The notes under the pieces: model-generated
Database searches by the model: none
Told to the model about the DNA's origin: nothing
What the model saw: the letters and a program-made list of their open reading frames with translations, nothing else
Shown here: positions 26,251-36,044 of the stretch, in pieces
How positions within the stretch are numbered: the first letter of the stretch is position 1
Layout: the number at the start of each line of letters is the position of its first letter
Assembly: GCA_013177995.1 (NCBI GenBank)
Contig: JABLXN010000004.1
Coordinates: 1-64,000 of the forward strand
Direction: 5' to 3'
DNA length: 64,000 nucleotides
DNA from: Brevinematales bacterium
GTDB taxonomy: Bacteria; Spirochaetota; Brevinematia; Brevinematales; Thermospiraceae
Made by a program: the position numbers and the translations under genes

Positions 26251-27768
26251 ATGACTCGCTTTTTGGTTGTGGTGGGGGTTTTTCTCATAACCTGTGGCTG
26301 GGGGCAGACTCTTCTATGGCAGACCAATCTCAACAGCCTCATTGTGGCTACACCTACGGCTTATAACGGAAATATTTATGTGGCTACCTACCGAAAGGAG
26401 GTTTTGGCTTTTTCTCCTGAGGGAAATTTTCTCTTTCGTGTCGTCGGGAATGCCCCTTTTACCTCTTCACCCCTTGTTCTCTCGAATTATCTGTATATTA
26501 CAAGCTTAGATGGAGTTCTCTATGCTATTGATGCAGAAAATGGCACCATCCTCTGGAAAGTCGCTCTCCCTGAAAGTTTTTCAAGTCCTCTCGCAAGCCA
26601 GGATAATCTCCTCTATACAGGAAGTGTGAGTAACACCCTCTATGCTATTACCGCCAATACTGGGATCATGCAGTGGTATGCCTTCCTCAAAGGAAGTGTG
26701 TATGGTCGTCCCTATGTAGATGAGGAGAGTGTTTATGTAGGCGATTTTGGTGGATTTGTGAGCCGTTTTGATAGAAAAGGTCAACTGGTATGGCAAACAA
26801 ACCTCGGGGGAAAGTTCTTTGCCTCCCCTGTCAAATGGAATAATCTCATTTTCATAGGTTCGTCCACAGGAAACCTCTACGCTCTCACCACCACAGGAAC
26901 TGTCGCCTGGCGAATCAGTAATACCAAACCTCTCTCGGCAAGTCCTGTGATATACAAAGATAGTATCATTGTTGGCGGCTATGATGGCTATCTCTCCCGC
27001 CTTGTAGCCTCCAATGGACAACTCCTCTGGCAAACAAAACTCTCCAATGTTATTGAAGCCTCTCCTGTGTTAGGAGGGGATAAAGTTTATGTGGCTGACT
27101 ATTCAGGGAGGCTTTTCTGCGTTGATGCAGAAACGGGAAGTATTCTCTGGGAGTATTCCCTTGGGGGAAGTGTGCGTTCAAGTCCCATTTTAGTAAATGG
27201 AAAGATAGTGATTGCCACCGTAAGTGGAATATTATCCGTAATTCAGGTGGCGGAAGAAACCCTCACCGCAGGGCCATCTCTTAATCCATGGCTTACCGGA
27301 AAAGAAATCACCCCTGTGACCGCCGAAGTGGTTGCTGAAGAGACACCTCCCCTCACCAATGAAATCACCAACGAAGTTCCTCTGGTTGAAGTTCCCCAGG
27401 AAACGGAAGTGGTTTCTCTCCCGGATATCAGTACCAATGTGTTGGTGATGACCAATTTTGTTACCAATACCATCGTTCTCACCAATCGTATCACCATTAC
27501 CAATGCGGTAGAGAGATGGCAACCTGTTTCGCAGGGAAAGTATGTGATTCAAGTCGGGGCATTTCGAAACAGGCAAAACAGCCAACGCCTCATTCAGCAG
27601 CTCAGAAAAGCAGGCTGGAATGCCTTTGAACAGAAGGTGAAAGTGAAAGGAAAAACCTATTACCGGGTTCGTGTGGGGTATTTTGCCACCATAGAAGAGG
27701 CCTATACAAGCCAGAGGCGCCTTGAAAGGTATCATCTCCCCACCATGATTATCAGAAATCGGCAATAA
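26251..27768 (+). CDS. PQQ-type beta-propeller protein with C-terminal SPOR domain
   Basis: A 505-residue exported protein (signal peptide ending CGWG-QT). Residues about 20-335 contain seven or so BamB/PQQ-like blades with the repeating pattern [AS]SPV-x-x-x-[ND]-x-[IV]-[YF]-[VI]-G and L-x-A-[LID]-[DN]-x-x-[TN]-G-x-x-x-W. A linker (about 336-425) has the motif run MTNFVTNTIVLTN, and a SPOR domain follows (YVIQVGAFRNRQNSQ). This suggests a septum-localised periplasmic protein rather than a BAM subunit. ATG 26251 is preferred over GTG 26242 because of AAAGGTGG just upstream. It is monocistronic, ending at the terminator at 27774-27799. Confidence 0.85.
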   Translation: MTRFLVVVGVFLITCGWGQTLLWQTNLNSLIVATPTAYNGNIYVATYRKEVLAFSPEGNFLFRVVGNAPFTSSPLVLSNYLYITSLDGVLYAIDAENGTILWKVALPESFSSPLASQDNLLYTGSVSNTLYAITANTGIMQWYAFLKGSVYGRPYVDEESVYVGDFGGFVSRFDRKGQLVWQTNLGGKFFASPVKWNNLIFIGSSTGNLYALTTTGTVAWRISNTKPLSASPVIYKDSIIVGGYDGYLSRLVASNGQLLWQTKLSNVIEASPVLGGDKVYVADYSGRLFCVDAETGSILWEYSLGGSVRSSPILVNGKIVIATVSGILSVIQVAEETLTAGPSLNPWLTGKEITPVTAEVVAEETPPLTNEITNEVPLVEVPQETEVVSLPDISTNVLVMTNFVTNTIVLTNRITITNAVERWQPVSQGKYVIQVGAFRNRQNSQRLIQQLRKAGWNAFEQKVKVKGKTYYRVRVGYFATIEEAYTSQRRLERYHLPTMIIRNRQ

Positions 27769-27773
27769 AACAC

Positions 27774-27799
27774 AAGCCCCTTGCGTCTGCAAGGGGCTT
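27774..27799. terminator. Bidirectional rho-independent terminator
   Basis: Stem AAGCCCCTTGC / GCAAGGGGCTT with loop GTCT, followed by TTCTTTT on the plus strand and preceded by an A-rich stretch, between the convergent SPOR-propeller gene and rpoD. Confidence 0.88.
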
Positions 27800-27803
27800 T
27801 CTT

Positions 27804-29504
27804 TTAATAGTCTAAGAGCTTTTTCACATTCTTGGGATTGCGAAGTTTACGGATAGCTTTCGATTCAATCTGACGAACACGTTCACGGGTAACCCCAAGG
27901 GTATATCCTACCTCCTCAAGGGTGTGAGGACAACCATCCTCAAGCCCAAACCGGAGAATCAGAACCCTCTGTTCACGGTAAGGAAGCTGATTGATGATCT
28001 CAAAGAGTTGTTCCCTGAGAATATTGGACATGGTGGAATTAAGGGGACTGGTGGCTCGATTATCCTCAATGAAATCACCCAAGGAAGAATCCTCGTCCCG
28101 TCCCACCGGTGTTTCAAGAGAAACAGGATCGCTCGCCACTGCCTTGATCTTTCTCACCTTGTCCGGAGAACATCCCATTCTCTGAGCAATATCTTCAATG
28201 GAAGGGAAATATCCCAATTCCTGGGTGAGGTCCATCTCGATCTTTTTGATCTTGTTGATTTGCTCAATCATATGGATAGGAATACGAATAGTTCTCGATT
28301 GTTCAGAAATAGATCGGGTAATCGCCTGCCTGATCCACCAGGTGGCATAGGTAGAAAACTTGTATCCCTTGTTGTGATCAAATTTCTCCACGGCACGAAG
28401 AAGTCCCATATTCCCCTCTTGAATGAGATCAAAAAGGTGGACCCCTCTATTGATATACCGTTTGGCAATAGAAACTACCAGACGAAGATTGGCATTGACA
28501 AGCTCCTGTTTGTGCTCGTCCACTATTTGCTGGCCTATAGTCACTTCCTGTCCCCAGTGAAGAAGGTCTTCTAAGCTGGCGGTATACATTCGTTCATAGT
28601 TTTTGAATTTTTGCTGGATCCGTTCAATGGTGGCAATAACCGCCTGCAAACTTTCATTATCAGGGTGTTTTTCCTTGAGAGCAAGAATATCAGGAATCTT
28701 CATGTTGTTATTCTCTTCAATCAGTCTCAAGGTGTCTTGGGCCTCCAGGATCTCCCGGTAAAGCATCTGGAGTTTAGCGGCGGCGTTCTCTGTGAGCTTG
28801 GGATTGAGGTCAATATTCTGCACAAAGGCCAAAAAGGCATTGTTAAACTCATTGATTTGCTTTTTGATAGCCTTTCTCTCCTCAGGAGAAGCCGTAATCC
28901 ATGCCTCCTTGAGGGGATCTACATGACGATGATAGTCCGCCAAGAACTCCCCTACTTTCTCCACAATCTTCATGCGTTCCTGCTTTTCCTTGCGATTCAT
29001 GTTATAAATCTTGGGGAGATTGAAGAAATCATAGAGACGTCCTGTGTATTTTCCCTCACTCTTTGGATCCAGCAAACGGGAAGTGATTTCCTCTACTTCT
29101 GGGATAAACATCCCCGAATCATGCACAGCTGTCCGAATTTTGAGCTGGCCCTCTTCGATTTTTCTGGCTATCTCAATCTCCTGTTCAGAACTAAGAAGGG
29201 GAACACGGCCAATCTTTTTGAGGTAAACACGCAAGGGATTATCCGTCTGGTCCTCTTCTGATTCAATGATAAAACTCTCTAAATCCTCATCGTCAAAGAA
29301 CTCTTCAAACTCTTCAAACATGTTTTCGGTGAGGGTAATATCATTCTCCTCTAAAATTCGGACAACATATTCCACCTTCTCCTGGGAAGAAGCAATATCA
29401 TCAGGAAGCCTCTGGAGAAGTTCATCATACGTGAGAATGCCTTTCTCCTTGCCATACTTGATCAAAGGCATCAGGGTTTCCATATCGATACCTTCGAAAT
29501 CCAT
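27804..29504 (-). CDS. rpoD: Primary sigma factor RpoD (sigma70)
   Basis: The housekeeping sigma factor, 566 residues. An acidic region 1.1 ([16 protein letters not shown] near 70) precedes region 1.2 ([17 protein letters not shown]). Region 2 carries [14 protein letters not shown] and FDLIQEGN, with the -10 recognition helix [19 protein letters not shown]. Region 4.2 ends the protein ([20 protein letters not shown]). All are intact, consistent with the TTGACA/TATAAT promoters seen in the window. AAGGAGGAAAG precedes ATG 29504. It follows dnaG by 29 bases, the classical dnaG-rpoD pairing, here without rpsU. Confidence 0.97.
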   Translation of the reverse strand: MDFEGIDMETLMPLIKYGKEKGILTYDELLQRLPDDIASSQEKVEYVVRILEENDITLTENMFEEFEEFFDDEDLESFIIESEEDQTDNPLRVYLKKIGRVPLLSSEQEIEIARKIEEGQLKIRTAVHDSGMFIPEVEEITSRLLDPKSEGKYTGRLYDFFNLPKIYNMNRKEKQERMKIVEKVGEFLADYHRHVDPLKEAWITASPEERKAIKKQINEFNNAFLAFVQNIDLNPKLTENAAAKLQMLYREILEAQDTLRLIEENNNMKIPDILALKEKHPDNESLQAVIATIERIQQKFKNYERMYTASLEDLLHWGQEVTIGQQIVDEHKQELVNANLRLVVSIAKRYINRGVHLFDLIQEGNMGLLRAVEKFDHNKGYKFSTYATWWIRQAITRSISEQSRTIRIPIHMIEQINKIKKIEMDLTQELGYFPSIEDIAQRMGCSPDKVRKIKAVASDPVSLETPVGRDEDSSLGDFIEDNRATSPLNSTMSNILREQLFEIINQLPYREQRVLILRFGLEDGCPHTLEEVGYTLGVTRERVRQIESKAIRKLRNPKNVKKLLDY

Positions 29505-29533
29505 CTATCTTTCCTCCTTGTTTTTCTCTTCTC

Positions 29534-31336
29534 TCAAAAAGACACCTGGGCATGAAGCTCTTCCAATGCCCTTTTGGCTTCAAAAATCCTCTGCTGCCAA
29601 TCTATCTTTTCCTGTTGGAGTAACTTCACCGTCTCAAAATCCTCTTTGTTTCTCTCTGCCTGTTCAATCTTGAGTGTACACTCGTGATGTTTTCTCTGAA
29701 AGTAATGAACAAGAAAGGTATAGATCTGTTCCATAATCCCTTCGCCGGGTACTTCCTGTTGAAAAGAAAAAAGCTTTTCATACAGGGCATTGTCCTCTTT
29801 GATGATGTCATAAAAAGAGGTCTTTGAGGGTCTTTCTGTGATAAGAATATGATACCATGTTCGGTATCGTTCACTCGTAAACATCTCTTCTTCTACAAGG
29901 GCCTGTGCCATATCCAAAACCATAGGATCATTGGCGTTCACAAGCGTCGCTAAAAGCGTCCTTTCATGTTCCTCTGCCTGAGTCTGAGAGGCCATAGCCG
30001 CAAGTTGAGGAGCCTCTTCGTTTGTCTGATGCCTTTTGGTAGTCCGAAAAACAAACTGCTCAAAGTCCTTATGCAGGATAACATACGATACCTGCAAAAA
30101 AGAAGCTACTTTCTGGATAGCCTTGACCTGTTCATTGTGGAGTGGTATTTTTTGAATAAAACGGAACATCTCTTCTATCTGCTTGCTCTCAGGCTGATTT
30201 TTCATCTGATATTGCCTGATATACATCCACTTGAAACCCACAGGATCCATCGCATGCTCTTCTAAAAAGGCATGCATTCCTTCCTTGCCACGTTCAATGA
30301 CCATTTCATCGGGATCCATTCCCTGAGGTAATATTACCACCCTGCTCTCCATTTTGGTTTCAACAATCAGATCAAGTGACCGTGAGGCTGCCTGTAAACC
30401 TGCATTATCCCCATCAAAAAGAAGCACTAATGTATCGACATACCTTTTCAATAACTCAAGTTGGGATAGGGTAAGAGCTGTCCCCAAAGGAGCCACGGCT
30501 GAGGTAATCCCCGCCTGATGAAGCCCTATCACATCCATATACCCTTCTACAATGAAGGCCCTTTTCTCCTTGGCTAACGTCTCTTTGGCCTGAAAAAATC
30601 CGTACAAAACGTCACTTTTTTTGAAGTAAAGGGTATCAGGGCTATTGATGTACTTGGCCCCTTCCTCACTCCCAAATAAACGTGCCCCAAAAGCAAGGGG
30701 AGAACCATCCCTATCATAAATAGGATACACAATACGCCCGGCAAACCTATCTTTGTGGTCATAAGTGGAGAGAAGTCCATACTTCACCATCTGGGCATAC
30801 TCAAAACCGTGGGAACGCAAAAACTCCCCAAGTCCCTGGGGTCCAGGGCTATACCCTATTCGGAAGGCTTTTATAGTCTCTTCTGTGAGTCCCCGTGAAA
30901 AAAGATAGTCCACAACAGCCTTTCCCTTTTCGGACCAGAGCGTTTTCTGGTAGAACTCAATGGCCTTTTGATACATATCAGTATAGTTTCGCTTCTTCTC
31001 TTCTGCTCCCCTATCAGAAGAAAGGTAGGGCTTGATATCCTCATGGACCATCGTAGCCAAATATTCCATCGCTTCAAGGTAGGAGAGATTTTTGTATTCC
31101 CGCAAGAAGGTAATAGCATTTCCCTTGGCATGACAACCAAAACAATAGTATAACCCCTCTTCATTATTCACAGAAAAAGAAGGGGTCTTTTCCTTGTGGA
31201 AAGGGCACAAAGCCGTATATTGCCTCCCACGGCGAACAAGCTTGATACCCTCCCTCTCCATAACATCGACAAGGGAAACCTTGGAAAGAATTCTGTCTCG
31301 AATATGATCAGGAATCATCGTCGTTTTATCTGCCAC
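29534..31336 (-). CDS. dnaG: DNA primase DnaG
   Basis: Makes RNA primers at the replication fork. The 600-residue protein has the N-terminal zinc ribbon CPFHKEKTPSFSV ... YYCFGCHAKG, the RNA polymerase/Toprim core with FIVEGYMDVIGLHQAG and LLFDGDNAG, and a C-terminal helicase-binding domain of usual length. The start is uncertain: GTG 31336 or ATG 31318, neither with a clear ribosome site. In the 80-base gap upstream lies a perfect inverted repeat CGTATA-N5-TATACG (31361-31377), which could be an operator or part of a weak promoter; I found no convincing -35 box. It is coupled to rpoD downstream. Confidence 0.96.
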   Translation of the reverse strand: MADKTTMIPDHIRDRILSKVSLVDVMEREGIKLVRRGRQYTALCPFHKEKTPSFSVNNEEGLYYCFGCHAKGNAITFLREYKNLSYLEAMEYLATMVHEDIKPYLSSDRGAEEKKRNYTDMYQKAIEFYQKTLWSEKGKAVVDYLFSRGLTEETIKAFRIGYSPGPQGLGEFLRSHGFEYAQMVKYGLLSTYDHKDRFAGRIVYPIYDRDGSPLAFGARLFGSEEGAKYINSPDTLYFKKSDVLYGFFQAKETLAKEKRAFIVEGYMDVIGLHQAGITSAVAPLGTALTLSQLELLKRYVDTLVLLFDGDNAGLQAASRSLDLIVETKMESRVVILPQGMDPDEMVIERGKEGMHAFLEEHAMDPVGFKWMYIRQYQMKNQPESKQIEEMFRFIQKIPLHNEQVKAIQKVASFLQVSYVILHKDFEQFVFRTTKRHQTNEEAPQLAAMASQTQAEEHERTLLATLVNANDPMVLDMAQALVEEEMFTSERYRTWYHILITERPSKTSFYDIIKEDNALYEKLFSFQQEVPGEGIMEQIYTFLVHYFQRKHHECTLKIEQAERNKEDFETVKLLQQEKIDWQQRIFEAKRALEELHAQVSF

Positions 31337-31416
31337 CTTGTGTTTGAAACGTGAATTTTCCGTATAAAAAATATACGCATTTTTTCACCAAAAATCCTAA
31401 TTTTTTTTTGTTTATT

Positions 31417-32142
31417 TTAGAGAGATATCTGCTGTCTTTTGCCGACAAAGTGAAGATGACGACATCTTCTTTCTCCACGACGATAGGAATACCAGAGCCG
31501 GCTATCCCCACAGAAGGTGCAAAAAGGTATGGTTTCGATTCTTTTTACCCCATCTTTGGCAAGATCTTCTTTTACCTTGGCTTCAAGGTCAAGATACCAC
31601 CGATTATTTCGAAAGAGCGCATACTCAGAAGAAACTTCCTGAATAATCTCTTCCCCAACCTCATAGCAACAGGCTCTGATATGTGGCCCAATGAGAACAC
31701 GAATATCTGATGGTTCGTACCCAGCCCCGGCAAGTTGAAGGATCATCTTCCTGTGGATCTCCTGATAGACTCCCTTCCTCCCTGCATGAACAACCCCAAT
31801 CACCTCCTTCCCCCAATAGAAAATGGGAAGACAATCAGCAGTAAAAACACCTAACAAAATACTATCAAGCGTTGTCCAGAGACCATCTCCTTCAATCAGG
31901 GGATTTTGAAGAAAAAAAGGAAGCGTTTCTTCGGTAACTCGATGAATAGTAGCAGAATGGGTCTGATGAAGGGTCACTATGCTTGGAAACCCTAAGCTTT
32001 CTCCAAGGCTTTTTCGTGAGAGAGTGACGGCATTCCACTCCTCGGGTGTTTCTACCGTATGGTAGGCATACTCATGGGAGCTTCTCACCGTACTTCCCAT
32101 GAGTGGAGAGTGGTGATAGAGAACAAGTGGATGTTTTGTCAT
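31417..32142 (-). CDS. pgeF: PgeF/YfiH-type multicopper-oxidase-fold purine nucleoside phosphorylase
   Basis: A 241-residue cytoplasmic protein of the YfiH family, described as a zinc-dependent purine nucleoside phosphorylase/adenosine deaminase and linked to peptidoglycan editing in E. coli. Signatures LHQTHSA, TADCLPI, GVVHAGRKG and GPHIRACCYEVG, carrying the metal-binding His and Cys residues, are present in order. The C-terminal SYRR motif is followed by an unusual GERRC rather than the common DG. It starts 3 bases after the phosphatase gene and ends 80 bases before dnaG. Confidence 0.92.
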   Translation of the reverse strand: MTKHPLVLYHHSPLMGSTVRSSHEYAYHTVETPEEWNAVTLSRKSLGESLGFPSIVTLHQTHSATIHRVTEETLPFFLQNPLIEGDGLWTTLDSILLGVFTADCLPIFYWGKEVIGVVHAGRKGVYQEIHRKMILQLAGAGYEPSDIRVLIGPHIRACCYEVGEEIIQEVSSEYALFRNNRWYLDLEAKVKEDLAKDGVKRIETIPFCTFCGDSRLWYSYRRGERRCRHLHFVGKRQQISL

Positions 32143-32145
32143 ATC

Positions 32146-33897
32146 TCAGGCTAACTTAAACGCAAGAACAGTAATATCATCCCACGGAGCCACCCCTTCG
32201 CTCCACTCTTCTACTTCCCGAAACAGGGCCTGTACGAAGGCTGAGGCACTCATATTCCCATAGCTCTCTACCACCCGCTTGAGATTCCCAAAACCAAATT
32301 CCATCCCATTTTGATTGTTTGCCTCAAGGACCCCATCAGTCACTAAGAAAACAAGATCATGGGGGGTCAATATCAACGACTGGGCTTCAAATTCCGTCTT
32401 TGGCTGTATGCCCAAGGGAATACCTCGACCGGAGAGAAGATGAATCTGATTGGTCTGTCCCCTATAGACATACTGCATATTGTGACCTGCATTGGCATAA
32501 CGAAATTCACAGCTTTCAAGATCCAGAACCCCATAAAACACCGTCACAAACATACCAACCCGTGAATCATCATAGAGAATGTGATTTGCCATACTGAGCA
32601 CTTCACTCGGTTCTCGCAGCTGATACGCATAAGCCTTGAGAACACTTCGAGAAACAGCCATAAAAAGAGAAGCAGGGAGTCCCTTTCCAGAAACGTCTCC
32701 AATAACAAAACCTATATGCTTCTCATCAAGTTCAAATACATCATAGAAATCTCCCCCCACCACCTCTGCAGGTGTCATACGTGCCGCCAAGGAAAGCTTG
32801 GAGAACCTTGTGAAATCCTTGATCAGAAGGGCATTCTGAAGCATGCGCAAAATATCAATCTCTCGTCTGAGTTTTTCATGCTCAATGCGTTCCTGGTATA
32901 TCTTGAGCGTGTCATGGGTGTATCCCACCTGGGAAGCAATAGTCTGGAGAAGCTTCACCTTGTCGAGAGAATAGACCACTCCCTCCCTTGGTTCACTCAC
33001 ACTCAATACGCCCACAGGAATATTTTTGCTTCGAATTGGCACAGCCATGAAGGCTCCTTTCTGGTACCTGAGTCGCTTGTTCTTGAGACCCTGTTGTTCA
33101 ATATTGTTGGTAAAGAAGGCCCTGTTCTTTTTCATCACCATCGCAGAAATACGATCCGATTCAAGAGGAATCTGGACCTTCTCTGTGAGGTTTTCATCTA
33201 TTCCCGTACCGGCGACAAGCACGAGACTGTTTTTCTTCTCATCCAAAAACATGATAGAGACTCTTTCCGATTCAAAGACATCTCGAATGAGTGAAGCAAT
33301 CTGAAAGAAGACATCCTTGGGATTAAACGATGAAGTGGTGAGATTACTGATTCGGTAGAGATACTCCATTTCTTTGGCTCGATCTTTGATCTCCTGATAG
33401 AGAAAGGCATTCCATATAGCGATAGCCGCCTGATTGGCAAAACTCTGGAGAAGAAGCACATCCTCTTCATCAAACCCCCCATCCTTGGCATTCACTACCT
33501 CTAAGACTCCAATCGCAATATCATTTCGGAGAAGGGGGACAGCAATAAGGTTTCGCGTTTGCATTTGGGTCATTCTGTCCACACCACTATAGAAGTCTTT
33601 TTCCTGACTGGTATCATTGACAATACGGTAGTGCTTACTTTGAGCCACTTGTCCTGCGATCCCCTTGCCCTTTGGTACCACCAGGGAGAGAAGCTTGTCA
33701 GAACTTATACCAAACGCCACTTCAAAGTGGAGATTTCCCGTTTCTTGATCCACCAGCAAGATAGAGGCTCCCTCTGCATTCAACAGTCGAGCCGCATAAA
33801 GCGCAATATCCTGAAGAATATCCTTTGGTTTGGCAAGAGAGTTAATTTTCTGGCTGATGTCAAGGATCGCTTCGAGGTCCTGAAGACCAAGGGCCAT
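32146..33897 (-). CDS. GAF-GAF-PP2C serine phosphatase (RsbU/SpoIIE type)
   Basis: A 583-residue signalling phosphatase. Two GAF domains (about residues 20-165 and 185-330) are followed by a short coiled coil (KIYQERIEHEKLRREIDILR) and a PP2C/SpoIIE domain (about 370-583). The metal-binding motifs of that domain are intact: VVGGDFYDVF, GDVSGKGLPASL, NAGHN, LVTDGVLEA and WDDITVLAFKL. Family members dephosphorylate anti-anti-sigma factors; no STAS or RsbW-like gene is next to it, so the partner must be elsewhere. The first GAF is similar in layout to that of the sigma54 activator at 4067-6124. AAGGAGAAA precedes ATG 33897. It follows the ADH-like gene by 10 bases. Confidence 0.92.
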   Translation of the reverse strand: MALGLQDLEAILDISQKINSLAKPKDILQDIALYAARLLNAEGASILLVDQETGNLHFEVAFGISSDKLLSLVVPKGKGIAGQVAQSKHYRIVNDTSQEKDFYSGVDRMTQMQTRNLIAVPLLRNDIAIGVLEVVNAKDGGFDEEDVLLLQSFANQAAIAIWNAFLYQEIKDRAKEMEYLYRISNLTTSSFNPKDVFFQIASLIRDVFESERVSIMFLDEKKNSLVLVAGTGIDENLTEKVQIPLESDRISAMVMKKNRAFFTNNIEQQGLKNKRLRYQKGAFMAVPIRSKNIPVGVLSVSEPREGVVYSLDKVKLLQTIASQVGYTHDTLKIYQERIEHEKLRREIDILRMLQNALLIKDFTRFSKLSLAARMTPAEVVGGDFYDVFELDEKHIGFVIGDVSGKGLPASLFMAVSRSVLKAYAYQLREPSEVLSMANHILYDDSRVGMFVTVFYGVLDLESCEFRYANAGHNMQYVYRGQTNQIHLLSGRGIPLGIQPKTEFEAQSLILTPHDLVFLVTDGVLEANNQNGMEFGFGNLKRVVESYGNMSASAFVQALFREVEEWSEGVAPWDDITVLAFKLA

Positions 33898-33907
33898 AGG
33901 TTTCTCC

Positions 33908-35050
33908 TTAATACGCCGCTGAATAAATCTCTACCAGTTCATTCTTACTGGCAGGACGGGGAATATAGGTCAAAAATTCATACTGACCGGCTACACGGGC
34001 GGCTGCCTCAAGCCTGTCCTGTTCTATCCCATACTCCGAAAGGCGCTGGGGAATATGCAGATCAAGCATGATACGCCGCATGGCTTCCACTGCCATAATA
34101 GCCGCTTCAATCACGGAAATATCCGTCACCTTCTCACCTAAAGCCGCCGCAATTTGAATAAATTTGTTCGCAGCCGCGGTGAGGTTAAATTCCATCACAT
34201 GAGGAAGAATAACCGCCGCGCCAATGGACTGAGAAACTCCTGTCTGAGACTCAAGTCCCATAGAGGTAGCCGCACAGGTACCAAGCGCAGAGCCGTAGAT
34301 AGCCAATGAAGCGAGGAGACTTCCCATACTGAGGTTTCCCTTGATCTTGGTATTGGCTGTTTCTACAGCGAGTCGTTTGAGGTTGACACTGAGATACTCA
34401 ATGGCCCGAAGGCTAAAAGCATCAGAAATAGGATTTGCCTTTTTACAAATATAGGCATCAAATGAATAAGCAATAGCCTCAAGACTTGAGTAGATAATAT
34501 CATTGAGGGGAACCTCTTCGCTAAGAGAGGGGTCAATGATCACACTATGGGCTACGGACTCCTTATCAATATAAGGTTTTTTTATCTTGTCCGTATCGTC
34601 TGTGATATACGTCTGAGGAAGAAGTCCCCAGCATATGGTCTGAAGGGTGGGAATCTCAATATAGCGAACCTTTTTCATGAGAAGTTTTCTATGACTTTTG
34701 ACCTCTTCCTGCTGAAACTCATGAGTACTGAACTGAGCAATCACCTTGGCAATAGAAAGCACCGTCGAATCTCCAATGCCTATCACCACATCAGCCCGCG
34801 CGTGTTTGGTGATGTTCACTCCTTCAAAGAGATCCTGGGTGTTGTAACGCTTCATTTCATACATAATCACCCCATAGGCATATCCCTCAATCATTCGCTT
34901 CACCTTCTGGGCAACAGCCGAATTATGGGGTTTTTTGTCTGTGACAATGACTACTTTTTCTGAATTTGGCGTGGCAAGTTCCGGAAGACGGATAAGAGAA
35001 TCCATCCCATACACAATGAGTGTAGGAACCTGAAACTCAAGAAAAGCCAT
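33908..35050 (-). CDS. Iron-containing alcohol dehydrogenase homologue lacking the metal ligands
   Basis: A 380-residue protein with the overall family III ADH layout: N-terminal Rossmann-like half (VVIVTDKKPHNS, VVIGIGDSTVLSIAK) and C-terminal helical half (ILPHVMEFN). By-eye alignment shows the key positions changed. The NAD loop GGGSxxD reads GDSTVLS, the IPTTxGTGSE segment reads IPTLQTICWGL, the DALTHxxEAY metal motif reads EAIAYSFDAY, and both later metal histidines are replaced (Ser or Thr, and Gln in VSQS). It is therefore probably not an iron-dependent dehydrogenase. ATG 35050 follows AAGGAGAGAG; the frame is open 48 bases further up. It precedes the PP2C phosphatase gene by 10 bases. 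Confidence 0.75.
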   Translation of the reverse strand: MAFLEFQVPTLIVYGMDSLIRLPELATPNSEKVVIVTDKKPHNSAVAQKVKRMIEGYAYGVIMYEMKRYNTQDLFEGVNITKHARADVVIGIGDSTVLSIAKVIAQFSTHEFQQEEVKSHRKLLMKKVRYIEIPTLQTICWGLLPQTYITDDTDKIKKPYIDKESVAHSVIIDPSLSEEVPLNDIIYSSLEAIAYSFDAYICKKANPISDAFSLRAIEYLSVNLKRLAVETANTKIKGNLSMGSLLASLAIYGSALGTCAATSMGLESQTGVSQSIGAAVILPHVMEFNLTAAANKFIQIAAALGEKVTDISVIEAAIMAVEAMRRIMLDLHIPQRLSEYGIEQDRLEAAARVAGQYEFLTYIPRPASKNELVEIYSAAY

Positions 35051-35122
35051 GGCTCTCTCCTTTTGTATCCTTTTCTTATTTTCGGCTTTTTTGGCCAAAA
35101 ACTATGCTTTTTTCGCCTTTTC

Positions 35123-36043
35123 TCATAAAAATCCTCTCTGAAGGAGTCCTATCCAGACGGTTAAGGTGACCGTACTCATCAGAATAGAGAGAAACACAAT
35201 CTCACTGGCAACTTCTGAACGCCCTCCATAATGTGTGGTGAGAATGGCCGTATAGACCGCTGATGGCATGGCTATTTGGAGAAGCCCTGCCTTGAAATAC
35301 ATCCCATCCACCTTCAAAAGCCAGAAAAGCGGAATGGCTACAAGAGGAACTACAACCAATTTTACAAAACTGATAAGAGAGGCAAAAAGGCTCTGCTTTC
35401 CAAAACGAACAGAAGCAAGTTGAAGCCCTACCTGAATAAGGTTAAGAGGAATAGCACTGAGCCCTATCATTTGAATAGGCTTAAAAACAGGATCAGGAAG
35501 TCTTACTCTCAAAAACACCAGAAGTAAAGCCACTAAAATAGCATAAAAAACAGGAACTTGACTCGCGGCTTTGAGCGCATCCTTCCAGTGAAACTTTTCT
35601 CTAGCGGCAACAAAAACCCCAAACGTATGGGTAAAAAACGAATAAATCACAAGAAGAAGTGAAGCCACAGCAAGCCCTTCTCCTCCAAACGCCGCTTCGG
35701 TAATAGGAAGACCAAAATTCCCTGTATTGGCTAAGGTAGTCGTCAGAACAACTACTCTTGTGATACCCTCTTCCCACTTGAAAAAACGAGCTATGAACCA
35801 TATAAGGACAAAGGATAGTGCGACCAGAAGAGATACCACCACCAGAAGTCGAAGAAAATAGAGATTGATCACTTCAGGATGGGAGTAGATAGCCTGAAAG
35901 ATCAGGGCAGGAGTTAAAAGATACAAAGACAACGTGGAGAGGGTTTGGTGATGCCAGTGAAAAATTTTGCCCAAAATATACCCGATCCCAAAGATCAACA
36001 AAACAGGAAAGACAATAGTGTAAAATATCTCTATCCACACCAT
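35123..36043 (-). CDS. AEC-family transporter (auxin efflux carrier type)
   Basis: A 306-residue integral membrane protein with about ten hydrophobic segments in two halves separated by a loop, as in AEC/BART permeases. The conserved pattern TTLANTGNFGLPITEAAFG near residue 105 and a second half with LLQIAMPSAVYTAILTTHYGG fit the family, which exports or imports small carboxylates such as malate. The substrate cannot be told. ATG 36043 lies 1 base after the stop of the preceding gene with GGAG upstream; the longer open frame would extend into that gene. Confidence 0.85.
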   Translation of the reverse strand: MVWIEIFYTIVFPVLLIFGIGYILGKIFHWHHQTLSTLSLYLLTPALIFQAIYSHPEVINLYFLRLLVVVSLLVALSFVLIWFIARFFKWEEGITRVVVLTTTLANTGNFGLPITEAAFGGEGLAVASLLLVIYSFFTHTFGVFVAAREKFHWKDALKAASQVPVFYAILVALLLVFLRVRLPDPVFKPIQMIGLSAIPLNLIQVGLQLASVRFGKQSLFASLISFVKLVVVPLVAIPLFWLLKVDGMYFKAGLLQIAMPSAVYTAILTTHYGGRSEVASEIVFLSILMSTVTLTVWIGLLQRGFL

Positions 36044-36044
36044 A

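Noticed and set aside
31361-31377. Inverted repeat CGTATA-N5-TATACG as the dnaG promoter
   Set aside because: It contains TATATT and TATACG but no -35 box at acceptable distance; kept only as a remark under dnaG.
35088-35101. Palindrome TTTTTGGCCAAAAA between the AEC transporter and ADH-like genes
   Set aside because: Simple A/T-flanked palindrome with short GC core; no T-run for a terminator and no second copy to suggest an operator.
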